Positions 17,907 to 27,981 of a stretch of DNA of 64,000 nucleotides are shown in pieces. The stretch spans positions 1,426,001 to 1,490,000 of the forward strand of contig CAWCSS010000008.1 in the NCBI GenBank assembly GCA_963798325.1. The letters run 5' to 3'. This DNA comes from Solirubrobacter sp963798325 (lineage in GTDB: Bacteria; Actinomycetota; Thermoleophilia; Solirubrobacterales; Solirubrobacteraceae). A model generated the notes under the pieces. The model made no database searches and was not told where the DNA came from. It saw only the letters and a program-made list of their open reading frames with translations. A program made the position numbers and the translations under genes. Numbering within the stretch: position 1 is the stretch's first letter; each line of letters opens with the position of its first letter.

Positions 17907-18292
17907 AGGTTCAGCGCCGCGCTGTTGATGCAGTAGCGCAGGCCGCCCGCCTCGCGCGGGCCGTCGTCGAACACGTGGCCGAGGTGGCCGCCGCACTTCT
18001 TGCAGGTCACCTCGGTCCGGACCATGCAGTGCGAGAGGTCCCGCTTGGTCTCGACGTCTCGGCGAACGCCGGCTCGGTGAAGCTCGGCCAGCCCGAGCCC
18101 GAGTCGAACTTGGTGTCGCTGCGAGAACAGCTCCGCTCCGCAGCCGGCGCAGCGGTACACGCCGTCGTCGTGGCAGTCCCAGTACTTGCCGGTGAAGGCC
18201 CGCTCGGTCCCGGCCTTCCGGAGCACCGCGTACTGCTCCGGCGTCAGCTCCTCGCGCCACTGCGCGTCAGTCTTCGAAATCTCAGTCGCCAT
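17886..18292 (-). CDS. msrB: Peptide methionine-(R)-S-oxide reductase MsrB, frameshifted
   Basis: MsrB repairs methionine-R-sulfoxide in oxidised proteins. Seen here are the N-terminus DAQWREELTPEQYAVLRKAG, the zinc cysteines YRCAGCGAELFS and CKKCGGHLGHVF, DGPREAGGLRYCINSAAL with the catalytic Cys, and LSHCMVRTEV. The central FDSGSGWPSFTEPAF segment is in another frame. An extra C near 18120 enters it, and a missing A near 18057 leaves it; restoring the A would recreate the family's conserved ENV. This makes sequence error the best explanation. The exact C-terminus is uncertain because the frame stays open beyond the normal end. ATG 18292 lies 10 bp after a small gene. Confidence 0.85.
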
Positions 18293-18302
18293 GCATCAGA
18301 TT

Positions 18303-18458
18303 CTACACGTGCGCGACGCGCGCCAGACGGCGCGGCCGGCGCAGCGTGAGCAGGCGCCACGGACGGCGCGGGCCGCTGGAGCGCCGGCGGTGGTCGGCGG
18401 TGCTGCGCAGCGCCTCGCTGTGGGCCTCGGCGAACATCGTCATGAGCTGCGGATGCAT
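18303..18458 (-). CDS. 51-residue arginine-rich protein
   Basis: This short gene starts at ATG 18458 with AGGAG 7 nt upstream and ends at TAG 18305-18303, 10 bp before msrB, suggesting one transcript. The product begins MHPQLMTMFAEAHSEALRS and continues into a very basic tail with runs of arginine and several Pro and Leu residues. No transmembrane segment is evident. I do not recognise a function. The good ribosome-binding site and position argue for a real gene; the biased composition of GC-rich DNA argues for some caution. Confidence 0.6.
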   Translation of the reverse strand: MHPQLMTMFAEAHSEALRSTADHRRRSSGPRRPWRLLTLRRPRRLARVAHV

Positions 18459-18628
18459 CGTTCGCTCCTCTGGTCGATTCAAAAGGTCGACATCGAAACT
18501 ACGGCTGCGCCGGACCCCCTACATCGGGCGTTCGCGCCGACCTCGCGGGCCGCACCCCTTAGGCCCGTCGACCCGTGCCTTAGCCTCTTTAGACAACCCC
18601 TGACGTGATCTGAGAGGGTCCCGCGACC

Positions 18629-20044
18629 ATGCGCGCCGTCGTTCTCGCCCTCTCCGCCGTCCTGCTGTTCGCCGCACCCGCTCGCGCGGGAACGATGCTG
18701 CTCGCGCCCGTGATCAGCGGCGCGGGAACCGTGTACTCGCAGGACGTCGAGTACTCGTGCACGAAGACCAACGACTTCAACGACGATGCGAGCACGAAGT
18801 GCCCCGCGCAGTTCGTCGACGGCATGTCGGTGTGGCTGAGCGCCAGCCCCGCGCCCAACTCGGACTTCACCTTCGCCGGCTGGCAGGGCTGCACGGCGAC
18901 CCGCGGGACGGGCGCGGCGACGGAGTGCAACGTCGCCCCGCCCGCGAGCGGCAGCGCCGAGCGCAACCCGGTCGCGCGGTTCGCCGACACGATCGCGCCC
19001 GCCACGACCCTCGCGAGCGTCCCGAGCGGCCGGGTGGTCGCCGCGACCGCCAAGCCCACGTTCGGCTCCCCCGACGCGCTGGCGAGCTTCCGCTGCCGCT
19101 TCGACAGCGCCGCGTACGCCCCGTGCGCCTCTGGCACGGAGTACACGCTCGCCGACGGCCCGCACACCTTCTCCGTCCTCGCCGTGGACCCGTCCGGGAA
19201 CGTCGGTCCCGCGCAGACGGCGACGTGGGAGGTCGACGCCTCCCCGCCGACGGTTGCGCTCGCCGGCGGCCCCGACGAGGGCTCGGCGACGCCGAGTCGC
19301 AGCGCCGCCTTCGAGCTCGTCGCCAGCGCCGACACCAAGACCACCACGTGCACGCTCAACGGCGCGCCGTGCTCGCTGCCGATCCAGCTCTCGAGCCTCG
19401 CCGACGGCGCCTACACGCTGACCGTCACGGTCAGCGACGGCCTGCGCGAGGCGAGCGCCACGCGCACGTGGACGATCGACACCGTCGCGCCGGACACGGC
19501 GATCGGCGACGCCTTCGCGTTCAGCGCCAACGAGCCGGGCGTGAGTTTCGAGTGCAGCCTCGACGGCGGCCCGTTCGGCGCCTGCCCGAGCGCCGCGGCG
19601 CTCAACGGGCAAGGGGCGGGAGCGCACGTGCTCGCCGTCCGCGCGCGTGACCGCGCGGGCAACGTCGACGCCACACCCGCGTCCTACAGCTGGCGCATCC
19701 TGGCCGGCGCCACCCGCCGCGCGATCGCGTTCACCGTCCCGTACTTCGTGACCGTGGCCAAGCGCGGCACGACCTTCACGTCACTCGCGCTCAAGGGCGT
19801 CCCCGCGGGCGCGACGATCAAGCTCACCTGCAAGGGCGGCTGTCCGCGCAGGGCACAGACGATCAAGTCCAAGAAGGGCGGAACCGTCCAGCTCGCCGCC
19901 TTCCGCCACCGGGTCTTCAAGCCGGGGGCGAAGCTCACGATCGCCGTCACGGCGCCGGGGCTGACCGGCATGGCCAAGACGTTCACCTTCCGCACGGGCA
20001 AGCGCCCAAAAATCACGACGAAGGCGCTCGCGCTAGCTTCCTAG
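18629..20044 (+). CDS. Secreted protein with Ig-like repeats
   Basis: This 471-residue exported protein has a clear signal peptide (VVLALSAVLLFAAPARAG). Cys-rich pairs (VEYSCTK, STKCPAQF, FAGWQGCTA) follow, then repeated Ig-like modules ending in a 'GxHxxxVxAxDxAGN' motif: GPHTFSVLAVDPSGNVGPA and GAHVLAVRARDRAGNVDA. Such modules are common in actinobacterial cell-surface proteins. The C-terminal 110 residues are lysine-rich with a CKGGC pair and no membrane anchor. ATG 18629 is the start. No partner is evident; transketolase follows after 31 bp with its own ribosome-binding site. Function unknown. Confidence 0.8.
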   Translation: MRAVVLALSAVLLFAAPARAGTMLLAPVISGAGTVYSQDVEYSCTKTNDFNDDASTKCPAQFVDGMSVWLSASPAPNSDFTFAGWQGCTATRGTGAATECNVAPPASGSAERNPVARFADTIAPATTLASVPSGRVVAATAKPTFGSPDALASFRCRFDSAAYAPCASGTEYTLADGPHTFSVLAVDPSGNVGPAQTATWEVDASPPTVALAGGPDEGSATPSRSAAFELVASADTKTTTCTLNGAPCSLPIQLSSLADGAYTLTVTVSDGLREASATRTWTIDTVAPDTAIGDAFAFSANEPGVSFECSLDGGPFGACPSAAALNGQGAGAHVLAVRARDRAGNVDATPASYSWRILAGATRRAIAFTVPYFVTVAKRGTTFTSLALKGVPAGATIKLTCKGGCPRRAQTIKSKKGGTVQLAAFRHRVFKPGAKLTIAVTAPGLTGMAKTFTFRTGKRPKITTKALALAS

Positions 20045-20075
20045 GCCGCCATTTCGACCCTATTGGAGGCCAGCG

Positions 20076-22088
<2,013 letters not shown>

Positions 22089-22091
22089 GAA

Positions 22092-22146
22092 CGGCGAGCG
22101 CGTGACGTTTGTTCGCCACGAGCGAACGTTCGTCACTCCCTCGCCG
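22092..22146. terminator. Hairpin after tkt
   Basis: CGGCGAG (22092-22098) pairs with CTCGCCG (22140-22146). Inside, GTGACGTTTGTTCGC (22102-22116) pairs with GCGAACGTTCGTCAC (22122-22136) except for a 3-bp internal bubble. No U run follows. This is one of two neighbouring hairpins between the convergent tkt and chemoreceptor genes and is probably the tkt terminator. Confidence 0.6.
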
Positions 22147-22175
22147 CGTGGGTGGCGCGTTGCCGCTCGCCAGCC

Positions 22176-22229
22176 GGGTCGGTGGTCAGTTGTGAACCGC
22201 ATCGGTTCATAACTGACCGCGCTCGACCC
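22176..22229. terminator. Hairpin after the chemoreceptor gene
   Basis: GGTCAGTTGTGAACCG (22184-22199) and CGGTTCATAACTGACC (22203-22218) pair at 15 of 16 positions around a CAT loop. The outer GGGTCG (22176-22181) and CGACCC (22224-22229) extend the dyad. It lies just past the minus-strand chemoreceptor stop. The AT-containing stem is unusual for this genome and could instead be a protein-binding dyad. Confidence 0.6.
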
Positions 22230-22240
22230 GACCGCCGCGG

Positions 22241-23860
22241 TTACCGGGCGACGGTGAACTGCACGACGAGCCCGCTCAACGCGGCGGCGGCGCCGTCCAG
22301 ACGCTGCGCCGACTCAGCCAGCTGACCCGCCGTGGCGGCGGTCTGCTGGGTCGAGGCGGCGACCTGCTGCGTGGTGGCCGAGGAGGACTCGGCCAGCGAC
22401 GTGAGCTCCATCATGCGCCCGCGCGAGTCCTCCGCGTGGCCGGCGGCGTCGCGGCTGGCGTCGGCGATCGCGTCGACGCGGGAGGCGACGGTGCGGGCCG
22501 AGCCCGCGATGCCCTCGAACGCGCCACGGGACAACGCGACGGTGCGGGCGCCGGTCTCGGTGCGGGACGCGCCCTCGCCCGCCAGGGCGGCGACGCGCTG
22601 GGTCATCGAGGAGATGTCGGAGACGATCGCGTCGGTCGAGCGGGCGGCCTCGGCGGACTGTTCGGCCAGCTTTCGCACCTCGTCGGCGACGACGGCGAAC
22701 CCTCGGCCGCTCTCGCCGGCGCGGGCGGCCTCGATGGCGGCGTTCAGCGCCAGCAGGTTGGTCTGCTCGGCGATCGTGGAGATCGTGCCCACGAACCCGG
22801 TGATCTCGTTCGAGCGGCGGACGAGCGCGGACGCGGCGTCCGTGATCGCGGCCGCGGACTCCTCGACGGCGGTCATCGCGTGGCGCGCGTCGTCGGCGGT
22901 GGTCATGCCGCGCTCGGCGTCGGTCAGGGCGTGGGCGGCGGCCTCGGACGCGGCCTCGGCGGCGCTCATGGCGCGCTCGACGGCCGCGGCGGCCTCGCCG
23001 GCGGCGTTTCCGGCCTCCATGATCAGGCGGGCCTGCTGCTCGGTGACCGAGGCGACCATGTTGACGGCGCCGGCGATCTCCTCGCTGGAGCGCTCGGACT
23101 CGACGGAGGCCTCCGAGACCTGCTGTGAGGTCAGCGAGATCTCCACCGCGGTCGACTGGATCGTCTCGACCAGCGAGGCGACCTGGCCGATGCCGGAGCG
23201 CAGGATCGCGGCGGCGCCGTCGGCGGTGCCGCTGGACACCGACAGGTCGCGGCGCTCCAGAGCGTCGGCCAGCGTGGCCAGTTCGGCGCGCTCGGCGGCG
23301 TCGGCCACCCGCATGCGGGCCCCGGCCAGCGTCTCCTCCTCCATCGAGCGTGAGAGGACGATCAACACCGAGCTCTCGAAGACGACGAAGACGGCGTGCA
23401 GCAGGACCATGCCGAGGCTGAGATGCATCGGCGGCATGACCCACACCGGAGCGCCGCCCTGCTGGAGGACCATGAACAGCAGGTGGTGCACGGCGATCGT
23501 CCCGGCGGCGATGATGATCAGCCGCCAGTCGCGGTAGACGAGCAGGAACGCCAGCGAAGCGAAGAAGTAGAAGTGCATCTCGATCAGCCCGTGGGACTGA
23601 TCGACGAACAGCGCGCCGTAGATCGGCAGCGCGACGGCGATGAACACGCGCGTCGAGAAGGCACCGGGCGAGCGCGAGGCGAGCAGGTAGGCGCCACCGG
23701 CGACGCCGCCTCCCACCAGAAAAGCGGCAATCCAGGTGCCGTGCAGCGCGGCGAGGCCGAAGGCGGCCGGAAGGTGGAGCAACAGCAGGAGGCTCAAGAG
23801 CCGGTCCGCACCGCGACGGACCTCGAAGAGCTGCTCTGAGGGCGTGGGAACGGACGTCAT
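22241..23860 (-). CDS. Methyl-accepting chemotaxis protein with polytopic membrane sensor
   Basis: This 539-residue chemoreceptor has an unusual sensor. In place of a periplasmic domain the first 190 residues form about six membrane helices, with IEMHFYFFASLAFLLVYRDW and AGTIAVHHLLFMVL. The histidine pair and E-x-H-F motif suggest a bound metal, haem or quinone, as in related membrane sensors fused to GGDEF domains. The cytoplasmic coiled coil carries the MCP hairpin tip EQTNLLALNAAIEAARAGE and GFAVVADEVRKLAEQ. It should signal to CheA/CheW, but no che genes are here. It is divergent from pgi and convergent with tkt. ATG 23860 lacks a well-spaced ribosome-binding site. Confidence 0.9.
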   Translation of the reverse strand: MTSVPTPSEQLFEVRRGADRLLSLLLLLHLPAAFGLAALHGTWIAAFLVGGGVAGGAYLLASRSPGAFSTRVFIAVALPIYGALFVDQSHGLIEMHFYFFASLAFLLVYRDWRLIIIAAGTIAVHHLLFMVLQQGGAPVWVMPPMHLSLGMVLLHAVFVVFESSVLIVLSRSMEEETLAGARMRVADAAERAELATLADALERRDLSVSSGTADGAAAILRSGIGQVASLVETIQSTAVEISLTSQQVSEASVESERSSEEIAGAVNMVASVTEQQARLIMEAGNAAGEAAAAVERAMSAAEAASEAAAHALTDAERGMTTADDARHAMTAVEESAAAITDAASALVRRSNEITGFVGTISTIAEQTNLLALNAAIEAARAGESGRGFAVVADEVRKLAEQSAEAARSTDAIVSDISSMTQRVAALAGEGASRTETGARTVALSRGAFEGIAGSARTVASRVDAIADASRDAAGHAEDSRGRMMELTSLAESSSATTQQVAASTQQTAATAGQLAESAQRLDGAAAALSGLVVQFTVAR

Positions 23861-23951
23861 ACCTCAGTCATCGGCCGGACCCGAACTTCTTGGAGTGTCG
23901 CCGTTCGCTAGCGTGCGGGGCGATACGACGGCCCTGCAGGAGGTTCCGAGC

Positions 23952-25517
23952 ATGAGCGACGTCACGACGATCGAGGCCGATGTCCCCGAACGCTATGCCG
24001 ATGCCGTATCGGCCCGTCTGCAGACCGCCGACGCCAACAACGTCGTCGCGCGGATCTGGGCCAAGGACGGCACGTTGTGGGCACCGGAAGGCACGCCCGA
24101 GGTGACCAATCGTCTCGGGTGGCTGGACATTGCGGAGCGCTCGAAGGAGCAGCTCCCAGAGCTCGACGCGCTCCGTGAGGAGCTCGTGAGCGCCGGCTAC
24201 ACGGACGTGGTGGTCCTGGGCATGGGCGGGTCGAGCCTCGCGCCCGAGGTCTTTCGCCAGAGCTTCGGCCCCCAGGACGGAGGGCTCACCCTCCACGTCC
24301 TCGATTCCACCCACCCGCACGAGGTCAAGAAGTTCCTCGACGCGCTCGACCTCGACAAGACCCTCGCGGTCGTCTCGAGCAAATCCGGCGGGACGATCGA
24401 GCCCAACTCGATGTTCAAGGCCTTCCACGGCGTGCAGGGCGGCGGCGAGCACTACGTCGCCGTCACCGACCCCGGGTCGAGCCTCGAAGGCGTCGCCAAG
24501 GACATGGGCTTCCGCGGCGTCTTCTACGGCGACCCGGACATCGGCGGCCGCTACAGCGCCCTGTCAGCGTTCGGCCTCGTCCCCGCGACCGTCGCGGGCT
24601 TCGACGTCGCCGGCGTGCTGGACTCGGCGATCGGCGCCGCCGACGAGTGCCGGAACACCGGCGGCAACGCCGGCCTGTGGCTCGGCTGCGCGCTCGGCGA
24701 GCTCGCCCTGCAGGGTCGCGACAAGCTGACGTTCGTCGCCGACGCGCCGCTGGACTCCTACGGCGTCTGGTCCGAGCAGCTCTTCGCCGAGTCCACGGGC
24801 AAGCTCGGCCGCGGCATCCTGCCGATCGCCGACGAGCCGCTGCTGGCGCCCGAGCACTACGGCGAGGACCGCGTGTTCCTGCACGTCGCGCTCGGCGACG
24901 CGGGCAACAAGGCAAAGCTCCAGGCCTTGCAACAGGCCGGTCACCCCGTGATCACGATCAACGCGCTCGGCCCGTCCGACCTCGGCCGGATCTTCTTCCT
25001 GAGCGAGTTCGCGGTGGCCGTCGCCGGCTGGGTCCTGGAGATCAATCCGTTCGACCAGCCCAACGTCCAAGAAGCCAAGGACAACACCAACCGGGTGCTC
25101 AACGAGGGTTCGCCGGACCTCGACCCGGGAAGCCTGAGCGAGCTGACCGAAGGGCTCGAACCACCCCACTACTTCGCGATCATGGGCTATCTGCCGTACT
25201 CCGCCGACGCCGAACAGGCGATCTCCGGGCTGCGGGAGGCCATCCTCGCCAAGTACCACGTCGCGACCACCTGGGGCTACGGGCCGCGTTTCCTCCATTC
25301 CACCGGCCAGTTCCACAAGGGCGGGCCGAAGGTGGGACGTTTCCTGCAATTGATCGACGAGCCCACCGAGGACCTCGACGTCCCCGGCGAGCCGTTCAGC
25401 TTCGGCACGCTGATCCGCGCCCAGGCGGACGGCGACCTGCAGACGCTGCGCAACCACGGCCTGCCCGCCGTCCGGATCACGGTCGGCGACATCGACGCCA
25501 TCAAGGAGAATTTGTAA
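23952..25517 (+). CDS. pgi: Glucose-6-phosphate isomerase
   Basis: This enzyme interconverts glucose-6-phosphate and fructose-6-phosphate. The 521-residue protein has the tandem SIS sugar-phosphate folds: VVVLGMGGSSLAPEVFRQ, AVVSSKSGGTIEPNSMF (phosphate-binding SKSGGT) and GYGPRFLHSTGQFHKGGP near the C-terminus. It resembles the isomerase half of the fused transaldolase/isomerase proteins of some bacteria, but the transaldolase half is absent. ATG 23952 has AGGAGG 8 nt upstream. The frame opens earlier, within the divergent chemoreceptor gene, and that part is not credible. First gene of the pentose-phosphate operon; gnd follows after 3 bp. Confidence 0.92.
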   Translation: MSDVTTIEADVPERYADAVSARLQTADANNVVARIWAKDGTLWAPEGTPEVTNRLGWLDIAERSKEQLPELDALREELVSAGYTDVVVLGMGGSSLAPEVFRQSFGPQDGGLTLHVLDSTHPHEVKKFLDALDLDKTLAVVSSKSGGTIEPNSMFKAFHGVQGGGEHYVAVTDPGSSLEGVAKDMGFRGVFYGDPDIGGRYSALSAFGLVPATVAGFDVAGVLDSAIGAADECRNTGGNAGLWLGCALGELALQGRDKLTFVADAPLDSYGVWSEQLFAESTGKLGRGILPIADEPLLAPEHYGEDRVFLHVALGDAGNKAKLQALQQAGHPVITINALGPSDLGRIFFLSEFAVAVAGWVLEINPFDQPNVQEAKDNTNRVLNEGSPDLDPGSLSELTEGLEPPHYFAIMGYLPYSADAEQAISGLREAILAKYHVATTWGYGPRFLHSTGQFHKGGPKVGRFLQLIDEPTEDLDVPGEPFSFGTLIRAQADGDLQTLRNHGLPAVRITVGDIDAIKENL

Positions 25518-25520
25518 GCC

Positions 25521-26432
25521 ATGCAGATCGGATTCGTCGGCCTCGGGAAGATGGGCGGCAACATGGTCCATCGCATCGAGCGCGACTCGGACCACGAGGT
25601 CGTCGCCTTCGACCCGAACCCCGACGCGGTCAAGGCCGCCGAGGAGAAGGGCGCCATCGGCGCAGCGTCGCTGGAGGAGCTCGTCTCCAAGCTCGAACCG
25701 CCTCGCATGGTCTGGCTGATGGTCCCGAGCGGGAAGATCACCGAGTCCACGATCGAGGCGCTCACCGGGCTGCTCGACGAGGGCGACACGATCGTCGACG
25801 GCGGCAACTCCAACTGGCATGACGACCAGCGGCGCGCCGCCGACCTCGAGCCCAAGGGCATCCGCTACGCCGACGTCGGCGTCAGCGGCGGCGTCTGGGG
25901 CCTGGAGGTCGGCTACTGCATGATGGCCGGCGGGCCCGAGGAGTCGATCAAGCAGCTCACGCCGATCCTCGACGTGCTGGCGCCGCCGGACGGCTGGCGG
26001 CACTTCGGCAACACCGGCGCCGGCCACTTCGTGAAGATGGTCCACAACGGCGTGGAGTACGGGATGATGCAGGCCTACGCCGAGGGCTTCGACCTGATGC
26101 ACCAGTCGGAGTTCCCGATCGAGCTCAAGGAGGTCGCCGGCCTGTGGAACCGCGGCTCGGTCGTGCGCTCCTGGCTGTGCGAGCTCGCCGAGCTGGCCTT
26201 CGAGCAGGAGGGCAACGACCTCGGGAGCCTGCAGGGCTACGTCGACGACTCCGGCGAGGGCCGCTGGATGATGAACGACGGCATCGACATGGCGGTCCCG
26301 ACGCCGGCGCTCGCCGCCTCGCTGTTCGCGCGCTTCTACTCGCGCAAGGAGGGCGACTACGCGGCCCGCGTCCTCGCCGCGCTGCGCAACCAGTTCGGCG
26401 GCCACGCAGTGAAGAAGGTCGAGGAGACCTGA
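25521..26432 (+). CDS. gnd: 6-phosphogluconate dehydrogenase, decarboxylating (short type)
   Basis: This enzyme oxidises and decarboxylates 6-phosphogluconate to ribulose-5-phosphate. The product starts with the Rossmann motif MQIGFVGLGKMGGNMVHRI. It contains DGGNSNWHDDQRR and GVSGGVWGLEVGYCMMAGG, and the catalytic GHFVKMVHNGVEYGMMQAYA. At 303 residues it belongs to the short branch (YqeC/GndA-like), often NAD-preferring, and lacks the C-terminal extension of the 470-residue NADP enzymes. A single base separates its stop from zwf. Cofactor use is inferred from family only. Confidence 0.93.
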   Translation: MQIGFVGLGKMGGNMVHRIERDSDHEVVAFDPNPDAVKAAEEKGAIGAASLEELVSKLEPPRMVWLMVPSGKITESTIEALTGLLDEGDTIVDGGNSNWHDDQRRAADLEPKGIRYADVGVSGGVWGLEVGYCMMAGGPEESIKQLTPILDVLAPPDGWRHFGNTGAGHFVKMVHNGVEYGMMQAYAEGFDLMHQSEFPIELKEVAGLWNRGSVVRSWLCELAELAFEQEGNDLGSLQGYVDDSGEGRWMMNDGIDMAVPTPALAASLFARFYSRKEGDYAARVLAALRNQFGGHAVKKVEET

Positions 26433-26433
26433 G

Positions 26434-27978
26434 ATGGCGGTGGACGTCAAACCCGACCTGCACGCAGTCGGCGACAACCCGCTGATCGAGGGGCTCGAGC
26501 GGCTCCCGGTCCCGGCGACGACGCTGACGATCTTCGGCGCGACCGGCGACCTCGCCCACCGCAAGCTCCTGCCCGCGCTCTACAACCTCGCCCACGAGGG
26601 CGCCCTGCCGGAGCGTTTCAACCTCGTCGGCGTGTCGCGGCGCGAGATGCCCGACGAGGAGTTCCGCGCGGTCATGAAGGCGGCGATCGAGAAGTACTCG
26701 CGCCGCGAGACCGACCCGACGGTGCTCGACGGCCTGCTCGGGCGCGCCCACTACGTCGGGTTCTCCTTCGACGACGTCGAGTCCTACGCGAAGCTGCGCG
26801 CGGTCCTCGGCGAGCTCGACGAGGAGGGCGGCGGCAAGCTCAACCGCGCCTTCTATCTCTCGACCGCGCCGGAGTACTTCCCGGTGATCGTGAAGGCGCT
26901 CAAGTCCGCCGACCTCAACTACGACAGCGATGTCGACGTCCGCTGCATCATCGAGAAGCCGTTCGGCGTCGATCTCGAATCGGCGCTGGAGCTGCAGCAG
27001 GTCGTCGAGCACGTCTTCCGCGAGTCGCAGGTCTACCGCATCGATCACTACCTGGGCAAGGAGACCGTCCAGAACGTGATGGCGTTCCGGTTCGCGAACT
27101 TCATGTTCGAGCCGGTCTGGAACCGCAACTACATCGACAACATCCAGATCACCGCCGCCGAGGACATCGGCATCGGCACCCGGGCGGGCTACTACGACCA
27201 GGCCGGCGCGATGCGCGACCTCGTCCAGAACCACATGCTCCAGCTGCTGACGCTGGTCTGCATGGAGCCGCCGGCCACGTTCGAGGCCGACAAGGTGCGC
27301 GACGAGAAGGTCAAGGTCCTGCACGCGATCACGCCGCCGACGCCCGAGGAGGTGCGCGAGACCACGGTGCGGGCGCAGTACACGGCCGGCACCGAGGGTG
27401 GCGAGGACGTCAAGGGCTACCTCGAAGAGGACGGTGTCCCGGACTCCTCGCGGACCGAGACCTACGCGGCGCTGAAGCTCGAGGTCCACAACTGGCGCTG
27501 GGCGGGCGTGCCGATCTACCTGCGCACCGGCAAGCACCTCACCCGCAAGGTCACCGAGATCGCGGTCCAGCTCAAGCCGGTCCCGCACCTCGCGTTCCAG
27601 TCGGCGGGGTCGGTCGGCGTGCAGCCCAACCAGCTCGTCCTGACGATGCAGCCCAACGAAGGCGTGTCGCTCTCGCTGGGCGCGAAGATCCCGGGCTCGA
27701 GCATGCGCATCCGCCCGGTGAACATGGAGTTCCTCTACGGCTCGGCGTTCATGTCGCAGTCGCCGGAGGCCTACGAGCGCCTGATCATGGACGCCATGCG
27801 CGGCGAGGCGACGCTCTTCACCCGTAACGACGAGGTGATCGCGCAGTGGTCGATCATCGACCCGATCCTGCAGGCCTGGAAGGCCGATGACATGCCGCTG
27901 CACACCTACGAATCCGGCTCGGCCGGCCCGACGGCGGCCGAAGAGCTGATCGCGCCGCATCGCTGGAGGGCGCTGTAA
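26434..27978 (+). CDS. zwf: Glucose-6-phosphate 1-dehydrogenase
   Basis: This is the entry enzyme of the oxidative pentose-phosphate pathway, forming 6-phosphogluconolactone and NADPH. The 514-residue protein has the N-terminal nucleotide motif TLTIFGATGDLAHRKLLPAL, IIEKPFGVDLESA and the active-site RIDHYLGKETVQN near residue 200. The second half shows the G6PD C-terminal domain (VPIYLRTGKHLTRKVTEIAV). ATG 26434 follows the gnd stop by one base. opcA directly downstream encodes its usual assembly/activation partner. Confidence 0.96.
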   Translation: MAVDVKPDLHAVGDNPLIEGLERLPVPATTLTIFGATGDLAHRKLLPALYNLAHEGALPERFNLVGVSRREMPDEEFRAVMKAAIEKYSRRETDPTVLDGLLGRAHYVGFSFDDVESYAKLRAVLGELDEEGGGKLNRAFYLSTAPEYFPVIVKALKSADLNYDSDVDVRCIIEKPFGVDLESALELQQVVEHVFRESQVYRIDHYLGKETVQNVMAFRFANFMFEPVWNRNYIDNIQITAAEDIGIGTRAGYYDQAGAMRDLVQNHMLQLLTLVCMEPPATFEADKVRDEKVKVLHAITPPTPEEVRETTVRAQYTAGTEGGEDVKGYLEEDGVPDSSRTETYAALKLEVHNWRWAGVPIYLRTGKHLTRKVTEIAVQLKPVPHLAFQSAGSVGVQPNQLVLTMQPNEGVSLSLGAKIPGSSMRIRPVNMEFLYGSAFMSQSPEAYERLIMDAMRGEATLFTRNDEVIAQWSIIDPILQAWKADDMPLHTYESGSAGPTAAEELIAPHRWRAL

Positions 27979-27981
27979 GCC

